Source: Pseudomonadota bacterium
Lineage (GTDB): Bacteria; Desulfobacterota; Syntrophia; Syntrophales; UBA8958
NCBI GenBank assembly: GCA_030057915.1
Contig: JASGUC010000018.1
Coordinates: 1-39,671 of the forward strand
DNA length: 39,671 nucleotides
Direction: 5' to 3'
This document shows, one piece after another, positions 26,932-35,461 of this stretch (positions are counted from its first letter, which is position 1; every line of letters starts with the position of its first letter). The position numbers and the translations under genes were made by a program. The notes beneath the pieces were generated by a model. It was given only the letters and a program-made list of their open reading frames with translations. It made no database searches and was not told the DNA's origin.

Positions 26932-27005
26932 AAGTAAAGCCGCCATAAGACATCCGGCGGGATCCGGAGATTTGCTATCCATTGTCACCTAACAGGGAAG
27001 ATCGT

Positions 27006-28391
27006 TTGGCGCATAAAAATCCCATCCGCTCCTTCTTCGCATCGGTAAAGCTGGCCGTCGTCCTCCTGATCGCCATTGCGGCGGCGTCGATCCTGGGGAC
27101 TCTGATCCCCCAGCAGGAAGCCGCCGGTCCCTTCATCGCCCGCCTCGGCCCCGGTTGGTCGTCCTTCCTGATGAAGATCCAGGTCTTCGACGTTTTTCAC
27201 TCCTTCTGGTACGCGGCCCTCATGGCCCTTCTGGCCCTCAATCTCATCGTCTGCTCCCTCGATCTCCTTCCCCGGACCTGGCGCCGCTACCGGCGGAAGG
27301 ACGACCCGGACCGGATGGAGCGCCTCGCCGATCTCCCCGCCGCTCGGATCGTCGTCACCGGTCGGGACCGGGAAGAAGCGGCGAAGCGAGCAACGTCGCT
27401 GCTGGAGAAGATCGCCGGCCCCGTGACGCGCCGGGAACGGGGAGAACGGATCTTTCTCCACGCCCACCGGGGGGCCTATTCCCATTTCGGGGTCCCGATC
27501 ATCCATGCCGGCGTCCTGATCGTGATGGCCGGCGTCATGATCGGCCTGTTCTCGGGATTCGAGGGCTACATGACCATCCCCGAGGGAGAATCCACCGCGA
27601 CGGTGCGCCTCAAGAGCGGCCGGGGGGAAAGGGTCTTGCCCTTCTCCGTCCGTTGCGACCGTTTTGTACTGGAATTTTACGAAAACGGCGCCCCGAGGAC
27701 CTATCGCTCCGACCTGACCTTTCTTCAGAACGGGCGGGAGGCCCAATCCGCCGCCGTGCTGGTGAACCATCCCGTCACCTTCGGCGGGATTCGCTTCTAC
27801 CAATCGTCTTACGGAACCATGCCCGGCGGCAATCCGGTTCTCACCGTCGTCCAGCGGGAGCGTAAAGTCATGGAGGTGGAAATCGCCCCGGAGATGGCCT
27901 TCGTCCTCCCGGAACACAGGGCGACGGTCCGGGTCCTCAGGGTGGAGGACAACCTCATGGACATGGGCCCCGCCGTAAAGCTGGGCGTCACGGCCCCATC
28001 GGGCAGTCGCCAGTTCTGGGTATTTGCGGCCATCGAACAGATCGTCGCCGCCAATCCCGGCATCCTGGAGCAGGTCCCCCTGTTCGATCCCGCTTCCTTC
28101 GCGCCCTATTTATTCTCCCTGCGTGCGGCGGAACGGCGGCCCTACACGGGACTGCAGGCGGCGCGCGATCCCGGCGTCCCCATGGTTGCCCTCGGCGCCG
28201 CCGTGCTCATGGCCGGTCTTTTGGTCGTTTATTTCCGGTCCCACCGGCGGTTCTGGATTCTTCTGGAAACGGCGGACGAGGGGACGCGGATCGGCGTCGT
28301 CGGCCGGAGCAGCAGGGACGAGGCCGGGATGAACCGGGAACTCGACAGGCTCGCCGACGCCATCGGCGCCGAGGAGGAGGCGGGGACATGA
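27006..28391 (+). CDS. resB: Cytochrome c biogenesis protein ResB (Ccs1)
   Basis: A 461-residue product. It begins KNPIRSFFASVKLAVVLL and continues AASILGTLIPQ, both standard for ResB. A second helix (YAALMALLALNLIVCSLDLL), a third (HAGVLIVMAGVMIGLFSGFE), a periplasmic domain with YQSSYGTMPGG, and a final helix near 390-410 follow. ResB and CcsA form the system II synthase that exports heme and ligates it to CXXCH motifs. Start: TTG at 27006 with AGGGAAG 6-8 nt upstream; TTG at 26982 would add 8 atypical residues. It is divergent from the cytochromes that need this activity. Confidence 0.9.
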   Translation: MAHKNPIRSFFASVKLAVVLLIAIAAASILGTLIPQQEAAGPFIARLGPGWSSFLMKIQVFDVFHSFWYAALMALLALNLIVCSLDLLPRTWRRYRRKDDPDRMERLADLPAARIVVTGRDREEAAKRATSLLEKIAGPVTRRERGERIFLHAHRGAYSHFGVPIIHAGVLIVMAGVMIGLFSGFEGYMTIPEGESTATVRLKSGRGERVLPFSVRCDRFVLEFYENGAPRTYRSDLTFLQNGREAQSAAVLVNHPVTFGGIRFYQSSYGTMPGGNPVLTVVQRERKVMEVEIAPEMAFVLPEHRATVRVLRVEDNLMDMGPAVKLGVTAPSGSRQFWVFAAIEQIVAANPGILEQVPLFDPASFAPYLFSLRAAERRPYTGLQAARDPGVPMVALGAAVLMAGLLVVYFRSHRRFWILLETADEGTRIGVVGRSSRDEAGMNRELDRLADAIGAEEEAGT

Positions 28392-29302
28392 TCGACGCCA
28401 AGATCCTCGGCGCCACCACCTTCGTCTATTTCGCCGCCTTCGCATTCTACCTACTACGGATGGCGAGCGGCCGCGAATCCTGGGGACGGTGGGGCGCCCT
28501 CACGGCCCTGGCCGGCCTGGCGGCCCATACGGCCGCCCTCGCCCTGCGGTGGGTCTCCTCCTACCAAATGGGCATCGGACATGCCCCCCTGTCCAATCTC
28601 TACGAATCCTTGATATTCTTTTCCTGGTCCATTACGGCCGTCTATCTGTTCTTCGAGCGGCGCATGCGAGACAGGAGCCTGGGCGTCCTTGTCCTCCCCG
28701 CCGCTTTCCTGTTCATGGCCTACGCCTCCTTGTCCCCCCACATCGACAGCCGCATCCAACCCCTAATCCCGGCCCTGCAGAGCAACTGGCTGGTCTCCCA
28801 CGTGGTCACCTGCTTTCTGGGATATGCCGCCTTCACCGTGGCCTTTGCCGCCGGCCTCATGATGCTTGTGAAGGGGCCTGCAATCCAGACCGGGGGAAAG
28901 GCCCGGCCAGCCGGAACCGCGGCCCGGGAAGAGAACGGCCGCAACCCGGGCCCGAGGCGGGAAAGATCCGTCCCCGCCCGCTTCATGGCCCTGATCCCGG
29001 CCCCCGCCGTCCTGGACGACCTGATCTATCAGAGCGTCGTCCTGGGCTTTGTCTTCCTGGCCATCGGGATCATGACCGGTTCCATCTGGGCGCACCATGC
29101 CTGGGGATCCTACTGGAGCTGGGACCCCAAGGAGACGTGGTCGCTGGTCACCTGGCTCGTCTATGCCATCATGCTCCACTCGCGCTACATCCGGGGTTGG
29201 CGGGAAAGGCCCATGGCCGTCATGGCCGTCATCGGCTTCATCTGCGTCCTGATCACCTATCTGGGCGTGAACCTCCTGCCGGGCCTGCACACCTACCAAT
29301 AA
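28388..29302 (+). CDS. ccsA: Cytochrome c biogenesis protein CcsA (CcsB/ResC)
   Basis: A 304-residue polytopic protein of the heme-handling superfamily. The tryptophan-rich WWD-type motif is intact (WGSYWSWDPKETWSLVTWLV), flanked by conserved histidines (SIWAHHAWG; IMLHSRYIRGW; an earlier LVSHVVTCFLGY). Signature text IGHAPLSNLYESLIFF lies near residues 60-76. A ~45-residue charged insert (about 165-200) separates helices. The start ATG overlaps the resB stop (ATGA), with GAGGAGG upstream. It presents heme in the periplasm for attachment by the ResB-CcsA complex. Confidence 0.93.
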   Translation: MIDAKILGATTFVYFAAFAFYLLRMASGRESWGRWGALTALAGLAAHTAALALRWVSSYQMGIGHAPLSNLYESLIFFSWSITAVYLFFERRMRDRSLGVLVLPAAFLFMAYASLSPHIDSRIQPLIPALQSNWLVSHVVTCFLGYAAFTVAFAAGLMMLVKGPAIQTGGKARPAGTAAREENGRNPGPRRERSVPARFMALIPAPAVLDDLIYQSVVLGFVFLAIGIMTGSIWAHHAWGSYWSWDPKETWSLVTWLVYAIMLHSRYIRGWRERPMAVMAVIGFICVLITYLGVNLLPGLHTYQ

Positions 29303-29332
29303 ACCGCCACGCCCGTTGCCGGCCCCCAGGCG

Positions 29333-29566
29333 ATGAAAAGGGGAAGGGGCCCGGGAGGATGCACCCTCCGGATAAACCAATTAAATCTACCCGTTTATCT
29401 AGAGCCTGATGTGAAAAGATATTTTCCTGATGCAGATGTCGTAAATGAAGCTCTCCGTTGTCTGCTGCCTTTAACTCAGATTTCCCATTGGAGACCTTTG
29501 AAAAATGTCATTTCGAAGGAGCGCGAGCCTACCCAGATGTCATTTCGAAGGAGCGCGAGCGCCTGA
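29333..29566 (+). pseudogene. Possible remnant of a small antitoxin-like gene
   Basis: A 77-residue frame contains LPVYLEPDVKRYFPDADVVN followed by EALRCLLPL, which resembles the C-terminal half of small CopG/RHH-like antitoxins (pattern V-x-LDPDV-x-x-F-x-(9)-NEALR). The rest is not protein-like: the start is low-complexity and the last ~25 codons are a GTCATTTCGA repeat. No ribosome-binding site or toxin partner is visible. It reads as a decayed fragment; a false match is possible. Confidence 0.3.
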
Positions 29567-29627
29567 GAAATCCTAAGATCCCTCATGGCAGTCGGGACAT
29601 GGATTTCTCCCTTCGGTCGAAATGACA
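29506..29627. repeat. GTCATTTCGA palindromic repeats (partial plus full copy)
   Basis: A partial arm at 29506-29528 is followed by a complete element at 29538-29627, in the orientation opposite to those at 17162 and 17275. The same flanking words recur (GAGACCTTTGA on one side, TTATTCAAAGCTC on the other). Confidence 0.8.
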
Positions 29628-29711
29628 AAAATGGCGGTTATTCAAAGCTCTCCATTGGCGGATTTTGGTTATTTCGGGTAGCCGCCGGCGGTTCCGGTTA
29701 CAAGATTAGCC

Positions 29712-29766
29712 GCAACATGTTCTAATGGAAACCATTAGAGATACATTTATGATACCAGCATGTTGC
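29712..29766. other. Nested inverted repeat in the 29.3-29.9 kb gap
   Basis: TCTAATGGAAACCATTAGA (29721-29739) is a perfect 8-bp hairpin with a 3-nt loop. It lies inside an outer pair GCAACATG (29712-29719) and CATGTTGC (29759-29766). It is followed by AT-richer DNA with a partial element end at 29871-29885 (ATGGAAAATTTGGG). Role unknown; apart from the remnant and repeats listed, the gap from 29303 to 29930 holds no gene I can see. Confidence 0.45.
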
Positions 29767-29930
29767 CGGAGACAAGCTGGCGTGGCGGTTTCAGCGAACC
29801 TGGTTCAGAGGCTAATGGGGGCCAATGCTTTAGGCCTACCCTGTTTGGCAATGTGAACCGACAAATGTGCCAATGGAAAATTTGGGATAAAGCCTGTTTA
29901 AAGAGATTTAGGCGCGGAGTTGTGAGGCAT

Positions 29931-31706
29931 TCACCTCTTGTCGCGAGTGTTTCCCCCTTGTCCTCGACGGCCTCGGCTCGCAGCGCTGGGGCGGTCGCCC
30001 TCGCCCCGGCCGTTTGAGGACATGGAGAGGCGTCTTAGCCCGAAGCGCAGGGGCGCCGCCACGGCAAGGGCGCAGACGGCCAGCGCCAGGCCGAGGGAAC
30101 CGACCAGCCAGAGCCATTGCGGGGCGGTCAGGACCTGCCCCCGGAGGCCCGCCATGAAGACGGCATAAACCGGCCCCGCCTCCAAAACGATGATCAGGGC
30201 GATGAAACCGGCGCAGATCGTCATGTAGAGCAGCCCGCCGAAACTCGTGACGGACTGGGTGGGATTCTCGGAGGCGAAATCGGGGTAGGCCGCCCCAAAA
30301 CCGATCCCCAGGGCCACGATCCCCGGGGTCATGAAAAAGACCGTGGTCACGGACAGGGCCATCATGAACGGCGTCACCTCCAAGAGGAGATTGGAGACCA
30401 CGATGAGCAGCTCGCTGAGGAACAGCAGGGGGAGGAAATAGACGAAGAACTTCACCGCCAGAAAGGTCCGCAGGGCAACGGGCGAGGTACGGATGATCCA
30501 GAAGGCCTGCCCCTCCATACTCACCGCCGGATAGACGAAGCGGGCCGCTATGGCCGTCAGGACAAAACCCGCCAGCCCCATGTTGAGGAAGCCGAGGAGA
30601 TTCTGGAGATAAACGGTCCGGATGGGGGTCCGGTCCAGGGGAAGGGCTGAAAAATTATATAGATAGACGACAATCAGGGCCAAGAGGAGAAACAACTGGG
30701 GCCATTGGGTCTGGTCGCGGAAAAAGCTCTTGATCTCCTTCACCGCCAGGGCCCGGACCGGCGGCGACAGAAACGACAGGCGCTCGCTCCAGCCCCGGCC
30801 GGGGTCGGGAACGGCCGTCAGACGCGTCGGCGCCGTCTGGGCCCGGGAATAGCCCCGGAAATACCATTTCTCCGCCGCCATCAGGTTCACCGCGAGGAGC
30901 GACAGGCCGCCTGTGAAGGACAGGGAGAGATGGAAGGCCGCCTCGCCCCAGCGGCCGGCCAGGGCCGCCCGGATGCCGTCGTAGGTCCAGGTGGTGGGCA
31001 TCAGGGGAGAGCCAGGGGTCTCCAGGGACTGGAGATAGAAGGCCACGGACTGGAAGGTCTCGGGGTTCATCAACTGTTCCGGCCGCAGGAGCCGCACGGC
31101 AACGATGACGAACAGGACCAAGACGACGCCGAAAAAGACGGCAAGGGTCCGGATTCGCCCCGCCGGAAGAATCGTCGCCGCCCCGATCACGGCCAACGAA
31201 CTCAATCCCGAGGCCGCCACGCAGAGAAAGGCAATCGCCGGCAGCGTCAGGAGGTAGAAGGCGGGCCCCGCTTCGAAGACCAAGCCGTAGGAGATGAAGA
31301 TGGGGAGGCTGAAGAGCCCCACCATCCACGAGCTGTCCATAAGGACCTCCAGCCACCGGGCGAGAAATATCTCCCCCGGGGTGACGGGAAGGGAATGAAC
31401 GAGGGGGAGGTCGCGACTGAGGTAAAGCTTCGAGAGGGCGACGATGACGCCGCTGAATATCAGCAGGGCGAAGAAGGTCATGACGACCATGGACATCAGC
31501 TTGAAGGCGAGGATGTCTCCGAAGCCCTCCACCCTTTTGAAATAGGCGAGCACCCGGTGGAAGATCACGAAGATCCCCAGCCAGAAGCCCAAGCCGACGA
31601 GGCTGAAGAAGCACAGCCGGGCCCGGTGGTCCTTGGCCCTCCGGGAGAGACCGCCGTTACGGAAGGACCAGAGACGCGGTTTCAGCAGCGCCAGGACGCC
31701 GTTCAC
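29931..31706 (-). CDS. ABC-2 type transporter permease, putative exporter
   Basis: A 591-residue membrane protein with roughly 12 or more hydrophobic helices, about twice the size of a simple ABC-2 permease, arranged as two halves around a cytoplasmic loop (~290-345). PVTPGEIFLARWLEVL and MEGQAFWIIRTSPV resemble the conserved elements of large ABC export permeases. The tail (~30 residues) is Arg/Gly-rich. ATG start at 31706 overlaps the ATPase gene stop by 4 bp. With the ATPase it should form an exporter; the substrate is unknown. Confidence 0.75.
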   Translation of the reverse strand: MNGVLALLKPRLWSFRNGGLSRRAKDHRARLCFFSLVGLGFWLGIFVIFHRVLAYFKRVEGFGDILAFKLMSMVVMTFFALLIFSGVIVALSKLYLSRDLPLVHSLPVTPGEIFLARWLEVLMDSSWMVGLFSLPIFISYGLVFEAGPAFYLLTLPAIAFLCVAASGLSSLAVIGAATILPAGRIRTLAVFFGVVLVLFVIVAVRLLRPEQLMNPETFQSVAFYLQSLETPGSPLMPTTWTYDGIRAALAGRWGEAAFHLSLSFTGGLSLLAVNLMAAEKWYFRGYSRAQTAPTRLTAVPDPGRGWSERLSFLSPPVRALAVKEIKSFFRDQTQWPQLFLLLALIVVYLYNFSALPLDRTPIRTVYLQNLLGFLNMGLAGFVLTAIAARFVYPAVSMEGQAFWIIRTSPVALRTFLAVKFFVYFLPLLFLSELLIVVSNLLLEVTPFMMALSVTTVFFMTPGIVALGIGFGAAYPDFASENPTQSVTSFGGLLYMTICAGFIALIIVLEAGPVYAVFMAGLRGQVLTAPQWLWLVGSLGLALAVCALAVAAPLRFGLRRLSMSSNGRGEGDRPSAASRGRRGQGGNTRDKR

Positions 31707-32440
31707 GACCCCGTCTCCTCTTCCGTCAGGCGCATGAACACCTCCTCCAGGTCCCCTTCCCGGAGGCGGGCGGAGGCCTTCAACTCCGCCATAGACCCCA
31801 GGGCGATGAGGACGCCGCGGTGGATGACGCCGATGCGGTCGCAGAGGTTTTCCGCCACCGCCAGGGTGTGGGTGGACATGAAGATCGTGGTTCCCCGGTC
31901 GGCCAGGGCACGGAAGATGACCTTGACCATGCGGATGGCCCCGGGGTCCAGCCCCACCATGGGCTCGTCCACGATGAGCACCGCCGGATCGTGGAGCAGG
32001 GCGGAGGCGATGATGAGACGTTGCTTCATGCCGTGGGAATACGATTCGATCAGTTCGTGACGCCAGTTGAGGAGGGCGAAGTCGCGCAGCAGCCCCTCCG
32101 CCCGGCCGGCGAATCCGTCGCCGTCCACCCCGAACAGGTCGGCGGAAAAGCGCATGAATTCCCAGCCCGTAAGTTTTTCATAGAGAAACGGCCGGTCGGG
32201 GATAAAACCGATCTTCCTCTTCACCGCCACGGGATGCTCTGCCAGCGACTGCCCGTCGATGAGCACCGCCCCGGAAGTAGGGGCCAGGATGCCTCCCATC
32301 ATACGGATCGTCGTCGTTTTTCCCGCCCCATTGGGACCGATGAAGCCGAAGATTTCCCCTTTGGCTATGGAAAGGTCCAGGGACTCGACGGCCCGGGTTC
32401 GCCCATAATGCTTCGTCAGCGCCTTGAGTTCGATCATCAC
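31703..32440 (-). CDS. ABC transporter ATP-binding protein (ABC-2 exporter type)
   Basis: A 245-residue ATPase with Walker A GPNGAGKTTTIR, signature YSHGMKQRL, Walker B VLIVDEPMVGLDP and the switch His in STHTLAV. These are typical of CcmA/NatA-like ATPases that drive ABC-2 permeases. The start ATG overlaps the stop of the transglutaminase gene and its stop overlaps the start of the permease gene, so all three are tightly coupled. The C-terminal ~30 residues (ARLREGDLEEVFMRLT) are standard for the family. Confidence 0.88.
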   Translation of the reverse strand: MMIELKALTKHYGRTRAVESLDLSIAKGEIFGFIGPNGAGKTTTIRMMGGILAPTSGAVLIDGQSLAEHPVAVKRKIGFIPDRPFLYEKLTGWEFMRFSADLFGVDGDGFAGRAEGLLRDFALLNWRHELIESYSHGMKQRLIIASALLHDPAVLIVDEPMVGLDPGAIRMVKVIFRALADRGTTIFMSTHTLAVAENLCDRIGVIHRGVLIALGSMAELKASARLREGDLEEVFMRLTEEETGS

Positions 32441-33942
32441 GATGCGTCCTTTATCTCCAGGCCGATCCGACCCATTACGCCCATGAGTTCCAGTTGTTTC
32501 TCCGCCTCGCCCCGGACCAGGCGCAGGTGGGTGACATCGGCGGGGAACTGGTTCAAGGCGGCGTCGGCGGTGACCCAGCCGCCCCAGGCGGGAAGCCAGA
32601 AGGCATTCCAGGCATGATAGTAAAACCGGCCCCGCTGGTAAACGAGCCCCGCCTCCATGACGGCGGGGATGCCCGCCGCCCGGGCCAGGGCCGCCGTCAG
32701 GACGGCATGCTCCGTGCAGTCTCCGGCGCGGTTTTTCAGGGTTTCCAGGGCATTGGCCACGGAAAGGACGGGCCGTTTCTCGATATTCCCATAAACCCAG
32801 GCAACGATCCGGCGCGCCTTGTCCTCTTCCCCGACACCGCCGGCAACGATCTTCCCGGCTCGGGCGCGGACATCGGGATGGGAAGACTGGATGAAGGGCG
32901 AGGCCGCCAGGTACGCCCCCCGGTTTTCCAGGACCGCGGCGGGGCCGGAGAGCGGATCGCCGCGCCGCTCTTTACGAACGGTGAGCAGTCCCCCGGAGGC
33001 ATAGCGTTGACGGCCACCGGAGAGCTCCAGAGGACGGACATCCACATTCGCCAGTTTAACGGTCAGGGATTGCAAAGCCCCAGGGTCCTTCAGCCTTCCG
33101 CCGGCGTCCACGGAGGCCAGATCGGTCAAGTCGGCAGCGCCGGCCCCGCTCAACCCGGAGCGGGCCTCTTCCGGTGAGGTCTTCTCCAGGGCCAGGCCCA
33201 GTATCCCCTCCTCCCGGACCACATCGCCCGCGGCATCGAGCCAGGCATATTGCCGGGCACCCATGAAATCCACCGCATATTTCCGCAGAGACACGGCCTT
33301 CCCCTGAACGGACCTCTCCTCGACGCCGGCAAAGGTTATCTTAACCGGCCGCGTTCCCATGGTCATGGGATCGAAGATCGGGACCGTCATTTCCTGTCCT
33401 GGGGCAAGGGGGGTCGCGGCAACACCGGCAAACATCCCCTGGGAAAGATGTATGGGCTCTTTCAGGGGCAATTCGTGACGCCTCTCCTCCCCCGCCGTCC
33501 GGACGTCGATCAGCAGGCGGTCTCCCGCGGTCCGGCCCCGGGCATGGAAGGCGAAGAGATTGGACTTGAGATCGAAGGCGAAAGAAGTCAGGGCCAGCTT
33601 ATTGTCCAGGTTGTTCTCGACGCTCATGACAAGGTCCTGGACGACCCCCATTGTCCGCACCTGCATGAAGACCTCTTCCCGAATCTGGACCCCCGCGCCG
33701 GTGGGCACGACACTCCGGTGGGCATAACCGACCTTTTGTCCCTGTTGGTGGATATTCATCCAGGTGTCCCGCTCCCCGGGCGGGATCGTCGGGGCAGTCT
33801 TTCCGGCCGCCCGCAACCCCTCCCCGTAAGTCCCGTTCCCGGGGAGGCCGATGATCTCCATGCGCAGGGCCAGCAGAATCAAGAACGCCAGTATCGCCCC
33901 GCCACCGATTACCCGCCACCGGACAAATCTTTTCGCCGCCAT
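32437..33942 (-). CDS. Membrane-anchored transglutaminase-like protein
   Basis: A 501-residue product with one N-terminal anchor helix (VIGGGAILAFLILLAL), so the bulk is periplasmic. The transglutaminase-like core lies at ~375-470 with the complete Cys-His-Asp triad: Cys near 409 (NRAGDCTEHAVL), His near 443 (FYYHAWNAFW) and Asp near 460 (WVTADAALNQFP). The ~350 residues before it are a beta-rich domain of unknown role. Members of this superfamily act as proteases or cross-linkers. The operon suggests it works with the ABC exporter. ATG start at 33942 behind AAAGAGGAGGAAC and a strong promoter. Confidence 0.85.
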   Translation of the reverse strand: MAAKRFVRWRVIGGGAILAFLILLALRMEIIGLPGNGTYGEGLRAAGKTAPTIPPGERDTWMNIHQQGQKVGYAHRSVVPTGAGVQIREEVFMQVRTMGVVQDLVMSVENNLDNKLALTSFAFDLKSNLFAFHARGRTAGDRLLIDVRTAGEERRHELPLKEPIHLSQGMFAGVAATPLAPGQEMTVPIFDPMTMGTRPVKITFAGVEERSVQGKAVSLRKYAVDFMGARQYAWLDAAGDVVREEGILGLALEKTSPEEARSGLSGAGAADLTDLASVDAGGRLKDPGALQSLTVKLANVDVRPLELSGGRQRYASGGLLTVRKERRGDPLSGPAAVLENRGAYLAASPFIQSSHPDVRARAGKIVAGGVGEEDKARRIVAWVYGNIEKRPVLSVANALETLKNRAGDCTEHAVLTAALARAAGIPAVMEAGLVYQRGRFYYHAWNAFWLPAWGGWVTADAALNQFPADVTHLRLVRGEAEKQLELMGVMGRIGLEIKDAS

Positions 33943-33962
33943 TGTTCCTCCTCTTTCGAGGG

Positions 33963-33991
33963 AATATAAGCGCCGCCGGGACGCCTGTCAA
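33963..33991 (-). promoter_or_regulatory. Strong sigma-70-type promoter of the transglutaminase-ABC operon
   Basis: On the minus strand TTGACA (33991-33986) and TATATT (33968-33963) are 17 bp apart. The start codon follows about 20 bp after the -10 box, giving a very short leader with an AGGAGG ribosome-binding site. Confidence 0.75.
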
Positions 33992-34024
33992 CGAAAAGCC
34001 CATTGCCGGCGTGAGACCTTTGAA

Positions 34025-34234
34025 CCCAAATTTTCCATCAGGAGGTTTCCGCCCTCTCTAGGCGGCGCCGCAGATGACGGCCGCAAGGCTTTCCGGATGC
34101 TGCCTCAAGGAAATCATCAGAAATTCTTCATCGATTTCATTATGTCGCGTTCGCCATGCGACCCATTGGCCCATGACCCAGGGGCATCACGCCATGAATC
34201 ATGGACCCGTGAACTTTCTAATGGAAAATTTGGG
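34025..34234. repeat. 210-bp element with inverted CCCAAATTTTCCAT ends
   Basis: CCCAAATTTTCCAT (34025-34038) and its exact complement ATGGAAAATTTGGG (34221-34234) bound the element; the similarity continues a few bases beyond. The left 130 bp recur at 2951-3076, and a right end recurs at 29871-29885. No coding capacity, so a non-autonomous mobile element is likely. Confidence 0.6.
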
Positions 34235-34242
34235 TTGAAAAA

Positions 34243-34276
34243 TGTCATTTCGAGGGGCGTAAGCGACGAGAAATCC
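34243..34276. repeat. GTCATTTCGA repeat fragment
   Basis: One arm only: TGTCATTTCGA followed by GAGAAATCC, then the TTATTCAAAGCTC word also seen beside the copy at 29627. It directly follows the 210-bp element. The rest of the gap to kdsD shows no gene. Confidence 0.65.
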
Positions 34277-34426
34277 TCATGCGGTTATTCAAAGCTCGCG
34301 GCGTAAAAACGTCCTTGTCAGGGGCAATGTTTTCTGATAGCGTCCCTTTCCCGACGCGGGGCCCGTCTCCGTCGCCGCCGTCAACAGCCCGTCAACGGGG
34401 GAAAAGAGGCGGATTCGGGGGGAAAA

Positions 34427-34459
34427 ATGACGATTGAAGACCTAAAAGTCAAGGCTTGA
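34427..34459 (+). other. Possible 10-codon upstream reading frame before kdsD
   Basis: ATG preceded by GGGGGGAAAA starts a 10-residue frame (MTIEDLKVKA) that stops 12 bp before the kdsD ATG. Because kdsD itself has only a weak ribosome-binding site, coupling from this short frame could help its translation. Weak evidence. Confidence 0.25.
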
Positions 34460-34471
34460 CATCGCCGGCAC

Positions 34472-35461
34472 ATGGAAAGCGAATCCTCTATCCGGCTTGC
34501 CCGGGACGTCCTGAAGATCGAAGCGGAAAGCATCGCTGGGCTCATCGATAAATTGGATGACAATTTCACCCGGGCGGTGGAAACGATCTACCGCTCCCGC
34601 GGCCGGGTCATCGTCACGGGGATCGGCAAGTCCGGGCTCATCGGAAAGAAGATCGTCGCCACCCTCACCAGCACGGGAACCCAGGCCATCTTCCTCCATC
34701 CCGTGGAGGGCATGCACGGCGATCTGGGCATCGTGACGAAGCGCGACGTCGTCATCGCCATCTCCAACAGCGGCGAAACCCACGAACTCAACGTCATCGT
34801 CTCCAGCGTCCGGGAGATCGGCGCCATCCTCATCGCCCTGACGGGCAATGTCTCCTCCACCCTGGCCCGTTCCTGCGATCTCGTCATCGACGTGGGGGTG
34901 GAAAGGGAGGCATGCCCCTTCGGACTGGCGCCGACATCCAGTTCCACCGCCGCCCTGGCCATGGGCGACGCCCTGGCGGTGGCCCTCATAGAAAAGCGGA
35001 AGTTCAACGAAGCGGATTTCTACAAATTTCATCCCGGGGGGAACCTCGGCGCCCGTCTCCGGGCCCGGGTCCGGGAGGTTATGATCGCCGGCAGCCAGAC
35101 GCCCAAGGTCCACACCGACGCCACCGTCGCCCAGGCCATCGAGGAGATGGACATCAACAACAAGGGCTTCGTTCTCATTACGGATCGCCGGAACATCCTC
35201 CGGGGCATCTTTACCGACGGCGACCTCCGCCGCCTGATCAAACGGGGCCGCATCGACGCCGACGGGACCATCGCCGCCATCATGACCCAAACCCCCAAGA
35301 CCATCGACGAGAATGCCTCCCTGGCCGAGACCATCGAAGCCATGCAGAAGGACGAAATCACCACCCTGGTGGTCGTCAACAGCCGGAAAAAACTCCAGGG
35401 TTACATCCATCTCCACGACATCCTGGGCCGCGGCGGCACCCTGAGGATCGCCATGCCTTGA
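34472..35461 (+). CDS. kdsD: D-arabinose-5-phosphate isomerase (KdsD/KpsF/GutQ)
   Basis: A 329-residue product of usual length. The SIS domain (~35-175) has GRVIVTGIGKSGLIGKKIVA, the HPVEGMHGDLG loop and AISNSGETHELN. PTSSSTAALAMGDALAVAL and FHPGGNLGARL are hallmarks of the family. Two CBS domains follow (~205-320). It interconverts ribulose-5-phosphate and arabinose-5-phosphate, the first step to KDO for lipopolysaccharide. ATG 34472 is the only start after an in-frame stop; the ribosome-binding site is weak. The last five residues and stop codon are encoded by the first units of a 17-bp tandem array. Confidence 0.93.
   Translation: MESESSIRLARDVLKIEAESIAGLIDKLDDNFTRAVETIYRSRGRVIVTGIGKSGLIGKKIVATLTSTGTQAIFLHPVEGMHGDLGIVTKRDVVIAISNSGETHELNVIVSSVREIGAILIALTGNVSSTLARSCDLVIDVGVEREACPFGLAPTSSSTAALAMGDALAVALIEKRKFNEADFYKFHPGGNLGARLRARVREVMIAGSQTPKVHTDATVAQAIEEMDINNKGFVLITDRRNILRGIFTDGDLRRLIKRGRIDADGTIAAIMTQTPKTIDENASLAETIEAMQKDEITTLVVVNSRKKLQGYIHLHDILGRGGTLRIAMP

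Noticed and set aside
30705..32060. A 451-codon plus-strand frame opposite the ABC genes
   Set aside because: Low-complexity Gln/Glu/Gly/Arg sequence typical of antisense frames in GC-rich DNA.
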